DNA of 64,000 nt, taken from the NCBI GenBank assembly GCA_000739535.1, contig DF820468.1:140312-204311 (forward strand). Reading direction: 5' to 3'. Below the pieces are notes generated by a model that saw only the letters and a list, made by a program, of their open reading frames with translations, made no database searches and was not told the DNA's origin. The translations under genes and the position numbers were made by a program. Shown here piece after piece: positions 41,465-49,611 of the stretch (the stretch's first letter is position 1; each line of letters begins with the position of its first letter). This DNA comes from Candidatus Vecturithrix granuli (GTDB taxonomy: Bacteria > Moduliflexota > Moduliflexia > Moduliflexales > Moduliflexaceae).

Positions 41465-42397
41465 TTAAGCCCCCTCCTCGTCTAACGCTGGCGCCATATA
41501 GTGGATAAACAGTACGGCAAAAATTAGCAAAAAAACGCCGACAATCACGGACATAGCAGCCGCTTGGCTTAACCGATATTTCTTAAAGGCCGTATCGTAA
41601 ATCAAAACCGGCAGTGTCGTGGTACCAGAAGCAGGGCCACCGCTGGTAAGCAGCCAGATAATATCAAAGACATTAAAGGAAAGTAAGGTGCCCACCAATC
41701 CCATCACAAAGAGTACGGACTGTAATCCTGGCAAGGTGATATGGAGAAATTGCTGCCAGCGCGAAGCGCCGTCCACGCCGGCCGCCTCATATAATTCATT
41801 GGGAATGCGCACCAGGGCCGCCAGTAAAATCACAGTCACAAAGGGAAACCAACGCCACGAATTAATGATAATCACAGACAGAAAGGCCTGTCTGCCAGTG
41901 CTGAAAAATCCGATTGGCTGGTTGACCAGTTTGAACGAGAGCAGCAGATAATTGATAATTCCGCCAGAAGCGGTCAGCAGCCATCGCCAGATGACTACAA
42001 CGACGACAGTCGGCACAATCCACGGCAGAATCACCCAGATACGCACAAAATTACGCCCCCTGAATTGCTGTTGCAAAATGAGCGCAATCGCAAAAGCTAA
42101 AAAGGTTTGCAAGATCGCATTTCCCACGACCCACAGCAGGCTCCGCCATGAGGCGTTCCAGAACTGGGATGAGTTGAAGATGCGTAGATAATTTTCAAAC
42201 CCAACAAAATTTCCGCGGCTGCCGATAATCTTGATGTTTAGCATGCTGAGATACATGGTCGAGAGCAAGGGATACAAAATAGTTCCTGCTAACCAGAGCA
42301 GGAGCGGCAGGACAAAAAGATACCCGACCACCGTTTGCCGCGCCAGGAATGGATCAGAGAGCTTCTGTTGTTTTCTGCGATGCTTCACGTGTGTCAT
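41465..42397 (-). CDS. sugar ABC transporter permease, MalF type
   Basis: A 310-residue membrane protein with the first helix at residues about 25-47 (VVGYLFVLPLLLWLAGTILYP), an EAA loop (EAAGVDGASRWQQFLHITLP) and LTSGGPASGTTTLPVLIYD before the last helices, all standard for CUT1 MalF proteins. It lies between the binding-protein gene and the MalG-type gene. A long inverted repeat lies between it and the binding protein. Confidence 0.92.
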   Translation of the reverse strand: MTHVKHRRKQQKLSDPFLARQTVVGYLFVLPLLLWLAGTILYPLLSTMYLSMLNIKIIGSRGNFVGFENYLRIFNSSQFWNASWRSLLWVVGNAILQTFLAFAIALILQQQFRGRNFVRIWVILPWIVPTVVVVVIWRWLLTASGGIINYLLLSFKLVNQPIGFFSTGRQAFLSVIIINSWRWFPFVTVILLAALVRIPNELYEAAGVDGASRWQQFLHITLPGLQSVLFVMGLVGTLLSFNVFDIIWLLTSGGPASGTTTLPVLIYDTAFKKYRLSQAAAMSVIVGVFLLIFAVLFIHYMAPALDEEGA

Positions 42398-42416
42398 GAT
42401 CTCTCAGGTAAGTTGG

Positions 42417-42525
42417 ACGTACCCCGGATATCCCTGTCCGGCCTATTTGCAGACCGGGCAAGGCTGTCCGGGGTACAGAATGCCGGCCTATTTGCCGACC
42501 GGACAGGGTTGTCCGGGGTACAGAA
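42417..42525. repeat. tandem inverted repeat between binding-protein and permease genes (family G)
   Basis: GTACCCCGGATATCCCTGTC on the left matches GGCAAGGCTGTCCGGGGTAC and again GACAGGGTTGTCCGGGGTAC on the right. The middle unit GCCGGCCTATTTGC is also doubled (CGGCCTATTTGCAGACCGG and CGGCCTATTTGCCGACCGG). This is one left arm and two right arms, so alternative hairpins can form. A hairpin at this point is often used to give the binding protein more mRNA than the permeases. Confidence 0.7.
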
Positions 42526-42533
42526 GATCTTGA

Positions 42534-43820
42534 TTACTCAATCGCTTCTTCCATCAATTTTTGACCGGTAGCGATAGCTTCTTCAGCGGGCTGCCCTTCA
42601 ATAACGACTAGCTGCAAGGTTTGCGCCAGCAAGTTTTGCCCTGAAATTGCGGCGATGCTCGGGAAGGTGTTGCCGCCTGTAAATCCGAATAAACGGCCTT
42701 TGGTCGAATTCTCGATCATGGTCTCGACCTGGGCTTTGTACTTCACCACCAGCGGATCTTCCCAGAAACTCCTGGCCTGACTGCCATCTTCCGTAACCGG
42801 CAAAAAGAGTCCCGGTTCCATGTTGAGGAAGCGTCCATAATTCTCCGGTTCCAGAATGAAGGCCAGGAATTTTTTTGCCGCATCTTGTTTGGCCGGATCT
42901 TCGGTGAGAACCATGACTCCATTCACATAAGAAATCGTGCCGGGATTTTCAACCCCTTCTTTATAAGGAATCGCTATCACTCCCAGATCCGCGGCATCAC
43001 CTTCGGCCTGGGTATCGTAGGTAGTGATCACCGTAAATTGCAAAATCATGGCGCAACTGTGATTGCCGAAACAAGCCTCGGCTTCACCCCATGTCCAGTT
43101 CGGGCTGTCGGGCGGCGAGTATTGATACAACTGTTTATAAAAATCGTACGCTGCAACGGTTTGCGGATTGTCAAAACGCAAGGTGCCGTCCGGATTGTAA
43201 ATTTCATCGGCTCCAGCGTTAATCATGAAATCATAGACCGTTTGATCCGTATAAAGCTGCCGATTGGCAGGCAAACCGATACCGTATTGATTATCAGCCG
43301 TTAATTTTTTGACCGCATCCAGCCATTCATCCCAGGTGGTTGGCGGCATCACCTCGGCTTTTTCAAATACACTCTTGCGATACCACAAAGACTGAGCCAT
43401 ATTGTAGAGCGGCACGGCCCACACCGCCCCATCATAATTATACGGAGCAATCGCCGCATCGTAATAATTATGTAACTTATCCATCTCAGCTACAAAATCG
43501 TCCATCGGTTGGATTTTACCGAGGTCTTTTAAGATCGGCGTAAAATCAGGAATGGCAAACAAGAGTTCCGGCGCGTTCCCTGCGGCGATGGCAGCCGGAG
43601 CTTTAGCATAGACCTCGCCCCAACTTTGCGGTTCTTGTTTCACGATAATACCAGGATTGGCCGCGTTAAATTCGTCAATCAACTCCTGGATACGCGCCAC
43701 GCGATGAGGCGGCTGCTCCATGTGCCAGAGAGTGATCGTCACAGGTTCGCTTCCGGCAATACCAGTCGAAGCTAAAATCAAGCAAAACGTAAACACACAC
43801 AGTATGTTAAAAACTTTCAT
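42534..43820 (-). CDS. sugar-binding protein of the ABC transporter
   Basis: A 428-residue extracellular solute-binding protein of family 1. GGAGG before the ATG at 43820 gives a signal peptide (FNILCVFTFCLILASTGIAGS) in the right place; a longer frame to 43877 would bury it. The mature protein has ITLWHMEQPPHRVARIQELIDEFN, PELLFAIPDFTPI, LWYRKSVFEKAEVMPPTTWDEW and YGIGLPANRQ. It binds a sugar in the periplasm and hands it to the two permeases encoded downstream. This operon is intact, unlike the one at 6-9 kb. Confidence 0.92.
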   Translation of the reverse strand: MKVFNILCVFTFCLILASTGIAGSEPVTITLWHMEQPPHRVARIQELIDEFNAANPGIIVKQEPQSWGEVYAKAPAAIAAGNAPELLFAIPDFTPILKDLGKIQPMDDFVAEMDKLHNYYDAAIAPYNYDGAVWAVPLYNMAQSLWYRKSVFEKAEVMPPTTWDEWLDAVKKLTADNQYGIGLPANRQLYTDQTVYDFMINAGADEIYNPDGTLRFDNPQTVAAYDFYKQLYQYSPPDSPNWTWGEAEACFGNHSCAMILQFTVITTYDTQAEGDAADLGVIAIPYKEGVENPGTISYVNGVMVLTEDPAKQDAAKKFLAFILEPENYGRFLNMEPGLFLPVTEDGSQARSFWEDPLVVKYKAQVETMIENSTKGRLFGFTGGNTFPSIAAISGQNLLAQTLQLVVIEGQPAEEAIATGQKLMEEAIE

Positions 43821-43889
43821 AATTGAACCTCCTGAGCAAATTATGAATTGATCTTTTTGACTCCCGAAATATACCATGAAAGAGTTTCA

Positions 43890-43919
43890 GGAATTTCGAA
43901 GACTCATTCCCGAAACAAC
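43890..43919 (-). repeat. family H repeat, second copy
   Basis: This 30-base segment, read on the minus strand, equals 33960-33989 (GTTGTTTCGGGAATGAGTCT then TCGAAATTCC). Here it lies about 70 bases upstream of the sugar-binding protein gene, in its 5' region, downstream of the gntR stop. Confidence 0.6.
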
Positions 43920-43970
43920 AGAAGACTTTTACACACCATTGCGTTGGCATCACCTCCCTGTATTCATGAA

Positions 43971-44708
43971 CTACCGCTTCAGGCGGATAGTGTATTGATA
44001 CAGATCAGCCCGATATTGGGCTTTGCCATATTCAATAAATTCTCCGGACGTATCCCAGGAGAAGCGGGTCGTTTGGAGAAGCGGGTCGCCGACCTGTACC
44101 CCTGGAATGAGCTCCGCAAAGTATTTGGTTGCGGCGACAGCTTCGATAGTTTCTTCACCTTCTTTGATCTGAATGCCTCGAGCTTCAAGTAGTTTATATA
44201 ACGATTGATAATGCTCCAATTCTTTTTGGTCAATCACAATATCGCGTAGATAGACCGAGTGGATCCCTACCGGCTTCTCACTAAAGAGGCGGATGCGCTG
44301 AATGTGTGTCATCATAACCCCTTCTGGTAACTCAACACGCGCCAGAATTTCCGGCGGAGGCGGAACGGTTTCTATCAGCAAAATCCGCGAACCTGGTATC
44401 ATCTTGCGCTCTTCAATATCTTCTGAAAAACTCGTCAAGCGTTCAAGCCTGTGTTTTACAGGCCGTTCAGCAACATAGGTGCCTCGCCCTTTTTCGCGGT
44501 AGATATAGCCGGCGTTGACCAGATCCGCCATGGCTTGGCGGACAGTCATCGGGCTGATCTTATACTCCCGCGCCAATTCATTCTCCGAGGGCAGGCAAGT
44601 CCCCCGTTCAAGCTCGCCCGCCTTTATGAGATCGATGATCCCCTGTTTTAGCTGATGATAAATCGGCAACGGGCTGTTTTTATCAATCGTGATCGGTAAT
44701 AAGCTCAT
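43971..44708 (-). CDS. GntR-family (HutC/UTRA) transcription regulator
   Basis: A 245-residue regulator. The winged HTH occupies residues 10-75 (PLPIYHQLKQGIIDLIKAGEL, then LPSENELAREYKISPMTVRQAM, then REKGRGTYVAE). The UTRA ligand domain follows (residues 95-240: PGSRILLIETVPPPPEI, IHSVYLRDIVIDQ, IEYGKAQYRADLYQYTIRL). It starts the sugar operon on the same strand. Such proteins repress transporter and kinase genes and release DNA on binding a sugar phosphate. The ATG at 44708 places the domain correctly; the ribosome site there is weak. Confidence 0.9.
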   Translation of the reverse strand: MSLLPITIDKNSPLPIYHQLKQGIIDLIKAGELERGTCLPSENELAREYKISPMTVRQAMADLVNAGYIYREKGRGTYVAERPVKHRLERLTSFSEDIEERKMIPGSRILLIETVPPPPEILARVELPEGVMMTHIQRIRLFSEKPVGIHSVYLRDIVIDQKELEHYQSLYKLLEARGIQIKEGEETIEAVAATKYFAELIPGVQVGDPLLQTTRFSWDTSGEFIEYGKAQYRADLYQYTIRLKR

Positions 44709-44744
44709 AAGGTTTTCCCAACATGTCGCTGACGAGTTAATAAG

Positions 44745-44758
44745 TGTACTGCGGTACA
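44745..44758. promoter_or_regulatory. candidate GntR operator
   Basis: TGTACTGCGGTACA has perfect 5-base arms (TGTAC/GTACA) about 37 bases upstream of the gntR start. GntR/UTRA sites are palindromes of this size, so autoregulation is likely. A TTGACA box on the minus strand is at about 44821-44826. Confidence 0.4.
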
Positions 44759-44783
44759 GATCAGTAATAATTCGATAAAACAA

Positions 44784-45150
44784 TCAGTTCTATAGAGAAC
44801 CAGACATATAAAAAGATATATTGTCAAGTTTTTTTGTAAAATTTTCTTAAGAACGACAAGAATCACATATAAGAAAGAATATTCGGACTTTTACCGAACA
44901 CCTGAGCTTTTCGTACATCAAAAGTAGGGAAAATCTGTTTGTAATCATTTCAGTAACTACAAGAATGAAGAATAGACAAGAAGTTTTGGACTTTTGCTGA
45001 ATATCAGCAATTTTCGTCACACAAAAGTCAAAAAAATTATTCGTAATCACTTAGAGTGCAAAAACTCATACTTTTCTCGGCCTACGATCATGTAAGCAGA
45101 ATTCACCTGATCTTTTCTGGTAAACAAAATAGCAATTTCGCTCTACACTT
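44784..45150. other. A+T-rich intergenic region, imperfect direct repeat
   Basis: No gene. Two similar stretches of about 60 bases start near 44898 (CACCTGAGCTTTTCGTACATC) and 45002 (ATATCAGCAATTTTCGTCACA), each ending in a GTAATCA-TT/CTTAG motif. This suggests an old duplication. A family D half-site (ACAAGAATCACATATAAGAAAG) is at 44859-44880, and ACTACAAGAATGAAGAATAG lies at 44956. The region separates the divergent gntR and membrane-protein genes. Confidence 0.35.
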
Positions 45151-45213
45151 AGTAGCGCGAAACTCCAGTTTCGCCCATCGTTGACAGCCGCGAAACTGGA
45201 GTTTCGCGGTACA
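45151..45213. repeat. family C palindrome before the membrane-protein gene
   Basis: AGTAGCGCGAAACTCCAGTT and the complementary AACTGGAGTTTCGCG arms enclose a 15-base loop. It is the same sequence as at 31705-31767 and 47973-48035. The ribosome site AAAGGAGG of the next gene follows within 12 bases of its right arm. Confidence 0.75.
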
Positions 45214-45232
45214 TTTTCAAAGGAGGAAAAAC

Positions 45233-47077
45233 ATGCTGAAGGGTTTTTTGTTAAAGTATTTCGAGTCAATTCAGGGTTGGTTTACCAGCCGATACTGGCC
45301 TGTCATCCTGGCATGTGTCGGGATCATCCTGACCCTGCCGGCCCTGGGTTCTGGACTGGTGTTTGATGATTACTGGCACAGCACCATGTTTGCGGGACGA
45401 TGGCCATGGTCGGCTGAGGATGGCTCGCTGATAGGAATGTTTTCCTTTATGGATGGCACGCTTGAAGGGAGTCAGGCATTGAAGGAAGCCGGTATTGTGC
45501 CCTGGTGGATGTTTGACGGGATCAAAGCGGCGTTCTGGCGGCCCTTGACCGAACTTACGCATTGGATTGATTATCAACTCTGGCCTGACGCGCCCTGGCT
45601 GATGCACGTTCACAGTCTGCTCTGGTTTGGCGCCGCGATTTGGCTGGCTGCGAAATTGTACCGCAGAATCATCGGTACCGTCTGGGTCGCCGGACTCGCC
45701 GGGCTGCTTTTCGCCGTTGACAACACCCATGCGCTTCCGGCAGGATTTATCGCCAATCGGAACGATTTAATTGCGGCCTGTTTTGGAATCCTGGCCTTGC
45801 TTGCACATATACGCTGGCGTCAGGACGGATGGCGTCCGGGAGCGGTGTGGGGACCGCTCTGCTATACGCTCGGCCTGTTTTCGAAAGAATCGGCGCTGGC
45901 CGTCGGCGCGTATCTCTTTGCATATACCCTGTTTCTGGATCACAGCCGCATCCGTCGAAGAGTCGCCGGATTTCTGCCTTATGTGGTTATCACCCTCGTC
46001 TGGTTCTGCGCCTATCGCTATCTTGGTTTTGGAACGCAAGGATTCGGGATCGATTTCTATATTGATCCGGGCCGCGCTCCGCTGCTGTTCCTCAAAGAAG
46101 TCTTTGTGCGCCTGCCGATGCTGCTCTTAGCCCAATTCAGCGGACCTCCGGCCGAAGTGTGGGCCGGGACCTATTTCTTTTTGCCTTATGGGAAAGTCAT
46201 TATAGGCTTTCTTGCGCCTGGCCTCCTCGGCCTCCTCGGTTTCTCTGTTATTCCCTTGTTCAGATACGATGCGGTCATCCGTTTCTGGTTTGTGGGGGCG
46301 ATCCTGGGGTTAACGCCGATCTGCGCCGCCTTTCCCAGTAGTCGCCTTTTGTTTTTTGCCGGAATCGGTCTGATGGGGATCATTGCCCGCGTGCTCGCTC
46401 TCTGGCTTGAACAACCAGCCTGCTCACCAAAGCGTCATTTTCTAAAACGTCATTTTCGGCAGCAGTGTACCCATATAGTGTGTCTGTCGCTTGTGGTCAT
46501 TCATCTGATCCTGTCGCCTCTCACGCTTTTTGTATATACAACCGGTCTCAACGTTGCGCATTATCTCATCCGTTATCACACCTCTGCGCTGCCTTATGAT
46601 GAAGATATTTCCCGAAAGACTGTCGTGCTGCTGAATCCGCCGACCGAACTTGTCGGAGGGTATGCTTCGCAGGTAAAAGCGGCGCATGGCGAACCGACGC
46701 CTGCGCATGTCTGGGCCTTAGCCTCCTGTATGTACGCGTTCACGCTGACCCGCATTGATGATCGAAGCATTGAGATTGAGTCCGGGCAAGGATTGTTAGA
46801 CACCTTTACCGGTCGTCTGCTGCGCGGCCCGTCTCATCCGATGTATGTCGGCCAACGCGTTGTTTTGTCCGGCATGATGGTCGAAGTGCTGGCTCTGGCT
46901 GACGACTGGCAGCCCGCTCGCATTCGTGTGACGTTTTCCGTCTCTCTGGATGATCCTTCGCTGCTCCTGCTGTACGTAAAAAACGGGCGTCTTGTTCCTT
47001 ATACGCCGCCGGCGATCGGCGAAACCGTCAGCTTGCCGTCAAACAGGTCTCTTTTTGAACAAATTGTGAGGTTATGA
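45233..47077 (+). CDS. polytopic membrane protein, GT-C glycosyltransferase-like
   Basis: A 614-residue protein with about 11 membrane helices in residues 20-440, then a 170-residue soluble C-terminal domain. The GT-C pattern is in the first loop: GSGLVFDDYWHSTMF (Asp-Asp) and AAFWRPLTELTHWIDY with HVHSLLWFG, as in TMTC/dolichyl-phosphate mannosyltransferase-like proteins. IANRNDLIAACFG and LFSKESALAVGAY match the same superfamily. It may transfer sugars from a lipid carrier on the outer face of the inner membrane. AAGGAGG lies before the ATG. Confidence 0.7.
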   Translation: MLKGFLLKYFESIQGWFTSRYWPVILACVGIILTLPALGSGLVFDDYWHSTMFAGRWPWSAEDGSLIGMFSFMDGTLEGSQALKEAGIVPWWMFDGIKAAFWRPLTELTHWIDYQLWPDAPWLMHVHSLLWFGAAIWLAAKLYRRIIGTVWVAGLAGLLFAVDNTHALPAGFIANRNDLIAACFGILALLAHIRWRQDGWRPGAVWGPLCYTLGLFSKESALAVGAYLFAYTLFLDHSRIRRRVAGFLPYVVITLVWFCAYRYLGFGTQGFGIDFYIDPGRAPLLFLKEVFVRLPMLLLAQFSGPPAEVWAGTYFFLPYGKVIIGFLAPGLLGLLGFSVIPLFRYDAVIRFWFVGAILGLTPICAAFPSSRLLFFAGIGLMGIIARVLALWLEQPACSPKRHFLKRHFRQQCTHIVCLSLVVIHLILSPLTLFVYTTGLNVAHYLIRYHTSALPYDEDISRKTVVLLNPPTELVGGYASQVKAAHGEPTPAHVWALASCMYAFTLTRIDDRSIEIESGQGLLDTFTGRLLRGPSHPMYVGQRVVLSGMMVEVLALADDWQPARIRVTFSVSLDDPSLLLLYVKNGRLVPYTPPAIGETVSLPSNRSLFEQIVRL

Positions 47078-47090
47078 AGAGGACAGGCAG

Positions 47091-47122
47091 AGAAATTGGT
47101 TTTTTCAAAAACCCGGTTTCTT
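47091..47122 (+). terminator. family A hairpin (imperfect) after the membrane-protein gene
   Basis: AGAAATTGGTTTTTTC and AAAACCCGGTTTCTT pair with two mismatches, 13 bases after the stop. A GCCCCCACTCC...GGGTGGGG inverted repeat (47130-47180) follows, before the next ribosome site. Confidence 0.45.
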
Positions 47123-47192
47123 ATGACTTATGCCCCCACTCCGGCCTCTCCTTCGGGGGAGTGTCCAGGGGTGGGGTCATAGGAGGAAAATC

Positions 47193-47855
47193 ATGCATGA
47201 TCTTATTGGTGACAAAGGATTGAACCTGATGACATTCTCCCTTACCGGATATCCTGTGCTTTCAGGGTTTTATGTTCTGCCTGAAGCATATCGTGCATTT
47301 TTGCAGCAGAGCGATTTGGAACAGAGCATCGCCGCAATCCTTGCAGAGAAAGACCTCTCCGATCCTGAACAGTTACGAACATGCGGGGTAAGAATCCGGC
47401 ACGTGATTATGGAGCGCGATATTCCCAACAACATAAAAGCGGCGATATTGCCAGCCTATTGGCGGTTGTTCAGGCTCCCGGCCAACGGGAAGCTGTATGT
47501 TGAAGTCACATCCTCAGTCAGGATCGAGGATCAGCCCCAGAGTTCCTTTACCGGGCAGCCTGAAGGTTTTGGCAGTATCTTCGGGGAAACCGATCTCTTG
47601 TGTGCGATCAAAAAGTGCTGGGCGTCGTTATGGTCAGACCAGGCAATCGCATATCGTCACATACATCATATTGACCATACAAAGGTCTCGGTGACGGTGC
47701 TGGTCCAGCATAAGGCTCTCTTAGAAATTTTCGAGAGATTGCTTAGCACACGATCATCATCCCCATACAATGATGTTGAGTTCAAGTTTACCAGGGTTCC
47801 GAACCCGGGCAAGATTCGAGAGAAACATAGCAGGATTCATAACATTCAGTGCTAG
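47193..47855 (+). CDS. PEP/pyruvate-binding (PPDK_N) domain fragment
   Basis: A 220-residue protein starting at an ATG after AGGAGGAAAA. DLIGDKGLNLMTFSLTGYPV, LSGFYVLPEAYRAFLQ and VRIRHVIMERDIP match the N-terminal ATP-grasp part of PEP synthase and PPDK (usual GGKGANL, PPGFV...AY..FL). In EVTSSVRIEDQPQSSFTGQP the SS-x-ED-x-SFAGQ site of PPDK_N is still legible, although changed (usual R-S-S-A-x-x-E-D). Full-length enzymes are over 800 residues; this has neither the phosphoryl-His nor the PEP domain. Probably a truncated or repurposed stand-alone domain. Confidence 0.6.
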   Translation: MHDLIGDKGLNLMTFSLTGYPVLSGFYVLPEAYRAFLQQSDLEQSIAAILAEKDLSDPEQLRTCGVRIRHVIMERDIPNNIKAAILPAYWRLFRLPANGKLYVEVTSSVRIEDQPQSSFTGQPEGFGSIFGETDLLCAIKKCWASLWSDQAIAYRHIHHIDHTKVSVTVLVQHKALLEIFERLLSTRSSSPYNDVEFKFTRVPNPGKIREKHSRIHNIQC

Positions 47856-47972
47856 CCATTCAGTGCTAGCGAGCGAAATTAGAATTTCACTCTACATTAG
47901 CACAGGAGTTATTCATGTGTTTTGGCAAACGCACCACAACGCATGAAAATTCTCTGTTCAGGAGAGATGGGA

Positions 47973-48035
47973 TGTACCGCGAAACTCCAGTTTCGCGGGT
48001 ATCAACGATGCGCGAAACTGGAGTTTCGCGCTACA
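47973..48035. repeat. family C palindrome before the M16 peptidase gene
   Basis: TGTACCGCGAAACTCCAGTT (from 47973) and the complementary arm (to 48035) give about a 24-bp stem with a 13-base loop. The frame runs through it (CTAKLQFRG, QRCAKLEFR) in phase with the peptidase from a TTG at 47922, so a longer protein is possible. A doubled CATTCAGTGCTAGC (47841-47870) lies upstream. Confidence 0.7.
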
Positions 48036-48056
48036 TTTTCAGGGGAGGAAAACATC

Positions 48057-48752
48057 ATGAAAAAGTATATTTTCATCATCACAGTTGTACTCACAGCAAG
48101 TTTTGTGATTGCGCCTGTTGCTGGATCACAGGAAATTACGTCTTATACAAAACAGGAACACCCCTTTGAATTACATCGCTTTACCCTGGATAACGGCTTC
48201 CGGGTCTGGTGTCAGCCGCGACCGGATAGTAAATCAGTTGTAGCTTTTCTGGTGGTTCGGGCAGGGGTGCGCAATGAGAACAAAAGCAATAACGGCATAT
48301 CTCATTATCTGGAGCATATACTTTTTACGGGCACGGATCGCTGGAATGAGGATGAAATCAAGGACATGATTGATAAACGCGGCGGCAACTGGAATGGCTG
48401 GACAGGTACGGAAAGTACGATGTACTTTGCCGAGTTGTCGGCTCAGGATTTTGAGTTTGCGATGGATTGGCTCGCTGAGATCGTCTTTCATTCCACTTTT
48501 CCTGAAGATAAAGTGGACAAGGAACGGAATGTCGTATTTCAGGAAAAATGGGGGAAATATGGATGGTTGATCAATACAGGCAGAAGGATTTTCGTGTCGC
48601 TCGGCCTGGGATATGACTTGTGGAACACGGTCGAACGCCTTGTATTTCCGAACTCCAGCCTCACGTTAAACTATGAATGGGAAGACGAGGCCCTGGATCG
48701 CATTGATCGTGCGACGCTGCTTGAGTATTACAGCGTTATTCATTCCCATTGA
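48057..48752 (+). pseudogene. M16 zinc peptidase, cut off by an IS element
   Basis: The frame from the ATG at 48057 (after GGGGAGGAAAAC) has a signal peptide (KYIFIITVVLTASFVIAPVAGS) and a pitrilysin/insulinase N-terminal domain: LDNGFRVWCQPRPDSKSV, and the zinc site ISHYLEHILFTGT (HxxEH, residues 83-87). It stops at residue 231 (EYYSVIHSH) exactly where IS630-type sequence begins. A full M16 gene would run to 400-900 residues. The rest is not found on the other side of the IS remnant, so it was lost. The fragment lacks the second half of the catalytic chamber. Confidence 0.75.
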
Positions 48753-49258
48753 ACAGGTATCCTGCCTGTCGAAACCATCCTTTCGCCTCACTCGATGTCA
48801 CGTGCTGAATCGCTTCCGTGATGGCATCTTGACGCGTTGAACCTGTTCGAACGGCGCACTTTCTGAGCCAGGCGTTGAGTTTGGACCGACATGCTTCAAT
48901 CGGAGTGAATGCTGGGGAATACGGGGGTAAAAATTTGACCGTCGCCCCCTGTGCCTCGATCAGATCCTGGATACTCTCCCGATGATGAAACGGCACATTG
49001 TCCAGCACAACAATCTTGCCTGGACACAGATGAGGCACGACGATCTGTTCCACAAACGCGTCAAACACCTCCCCATTGACGCTGCCGGTTACCTCCAGCC
49101 CCCCGAGAAAGCCGTCCACAGATAACGCCCCCACCAGTGTGAAGCGAGTGCCTTTGCCGGCCGGTTCATACGAGACTGCCCGCTCTCCACACGGCGCATA
49201 CCCATACGCGCGACTCCTCCCGGTCAGATAGCCCATCTCATCCACCGCAATGATGTCT
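48736..49258 (-). mobile_element. IS630-family element remnant (transposase C-terminal half)
   Basis: The minus-strand frame from about 49258 reads DIIAVDEMGYLTGRSRAYGYAP (first catalytic Asp), IVVLDNVPFHH (second) and LPPYSPAFTPIEACRSKLN (Glu), the DDE triad of IS630. The N-terminal HTH half is missing; a TAA ends the frame at 49259. An ATG at 49245 falls inside the homologous region. It overlaps the end of the M16 frame and marks the insertion point. No terminal inverted repeats could be identified. Confidence 0.75.
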
Positions 49259-49611
49259 TATGCCCGAAATCCCTTCAGACTCCTGTTGACAATGTTATGA
49301 GGAAACCACACTCTGTTTTCCCCCTGTTCAATGCAAGTGAATAATGCTGTATCTGACATCGAGAAGATACCTGAGCAGTAGAAAAATGGTTCTTTTCCTC
49401 TGTTTGGAAGGGAAACGTCAGGCATTTACGCCGTAGGCGTTTCAGTATTGTAGAAATGCCACCATCCACAACGCCTTTTCGCTGTAGGCGATATACAACG
49501 GATGTTCTACAGAGAATGTTCTAAAAGAGGGAACGTAAATTCTTTATCTTCAGGCAACTCTATAAAAGTTGCCTGAAGGTAAAAAAACGAAAAGAAGTTT
49601 GAAGCAGAGAT
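49259..49611. other. gene-free region with family F repeat
   Basis: No gene. From 49426 on lies CATTTACGCCGTAGGCGTTT followed by CAGTATTGTAG, and further on TTTTCGCTGTAGGCGATATAC. This matches 38998-39092 in reverse. At 49549-49578 CTTCAGGCAACT and AGTTGCCTGAAG form a perfect 12-bp stem, probably the terminator of the minus-strand gene ending at 49612. The 49260-49420 part shows nothing convincing. Confidence 0.4.

Noticed and set aside
47922-48056. Extended N-terminus of the M16 protein through the family C palindrome
   Set aside because: The frame is open, but the signal peptide and strong ribosome site at 48057 mark the normal start; the extension would block export. Kept only as an observation on the repeat.
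49549-49578. The CTTCAGGCAACT hairpin as a plus-strand terminator
   Set aside because: No plus-strand gene ends before it and no T-run follows on that strand; it is more likely linked to the minus-strand gene at 49.6-49.9 kb.
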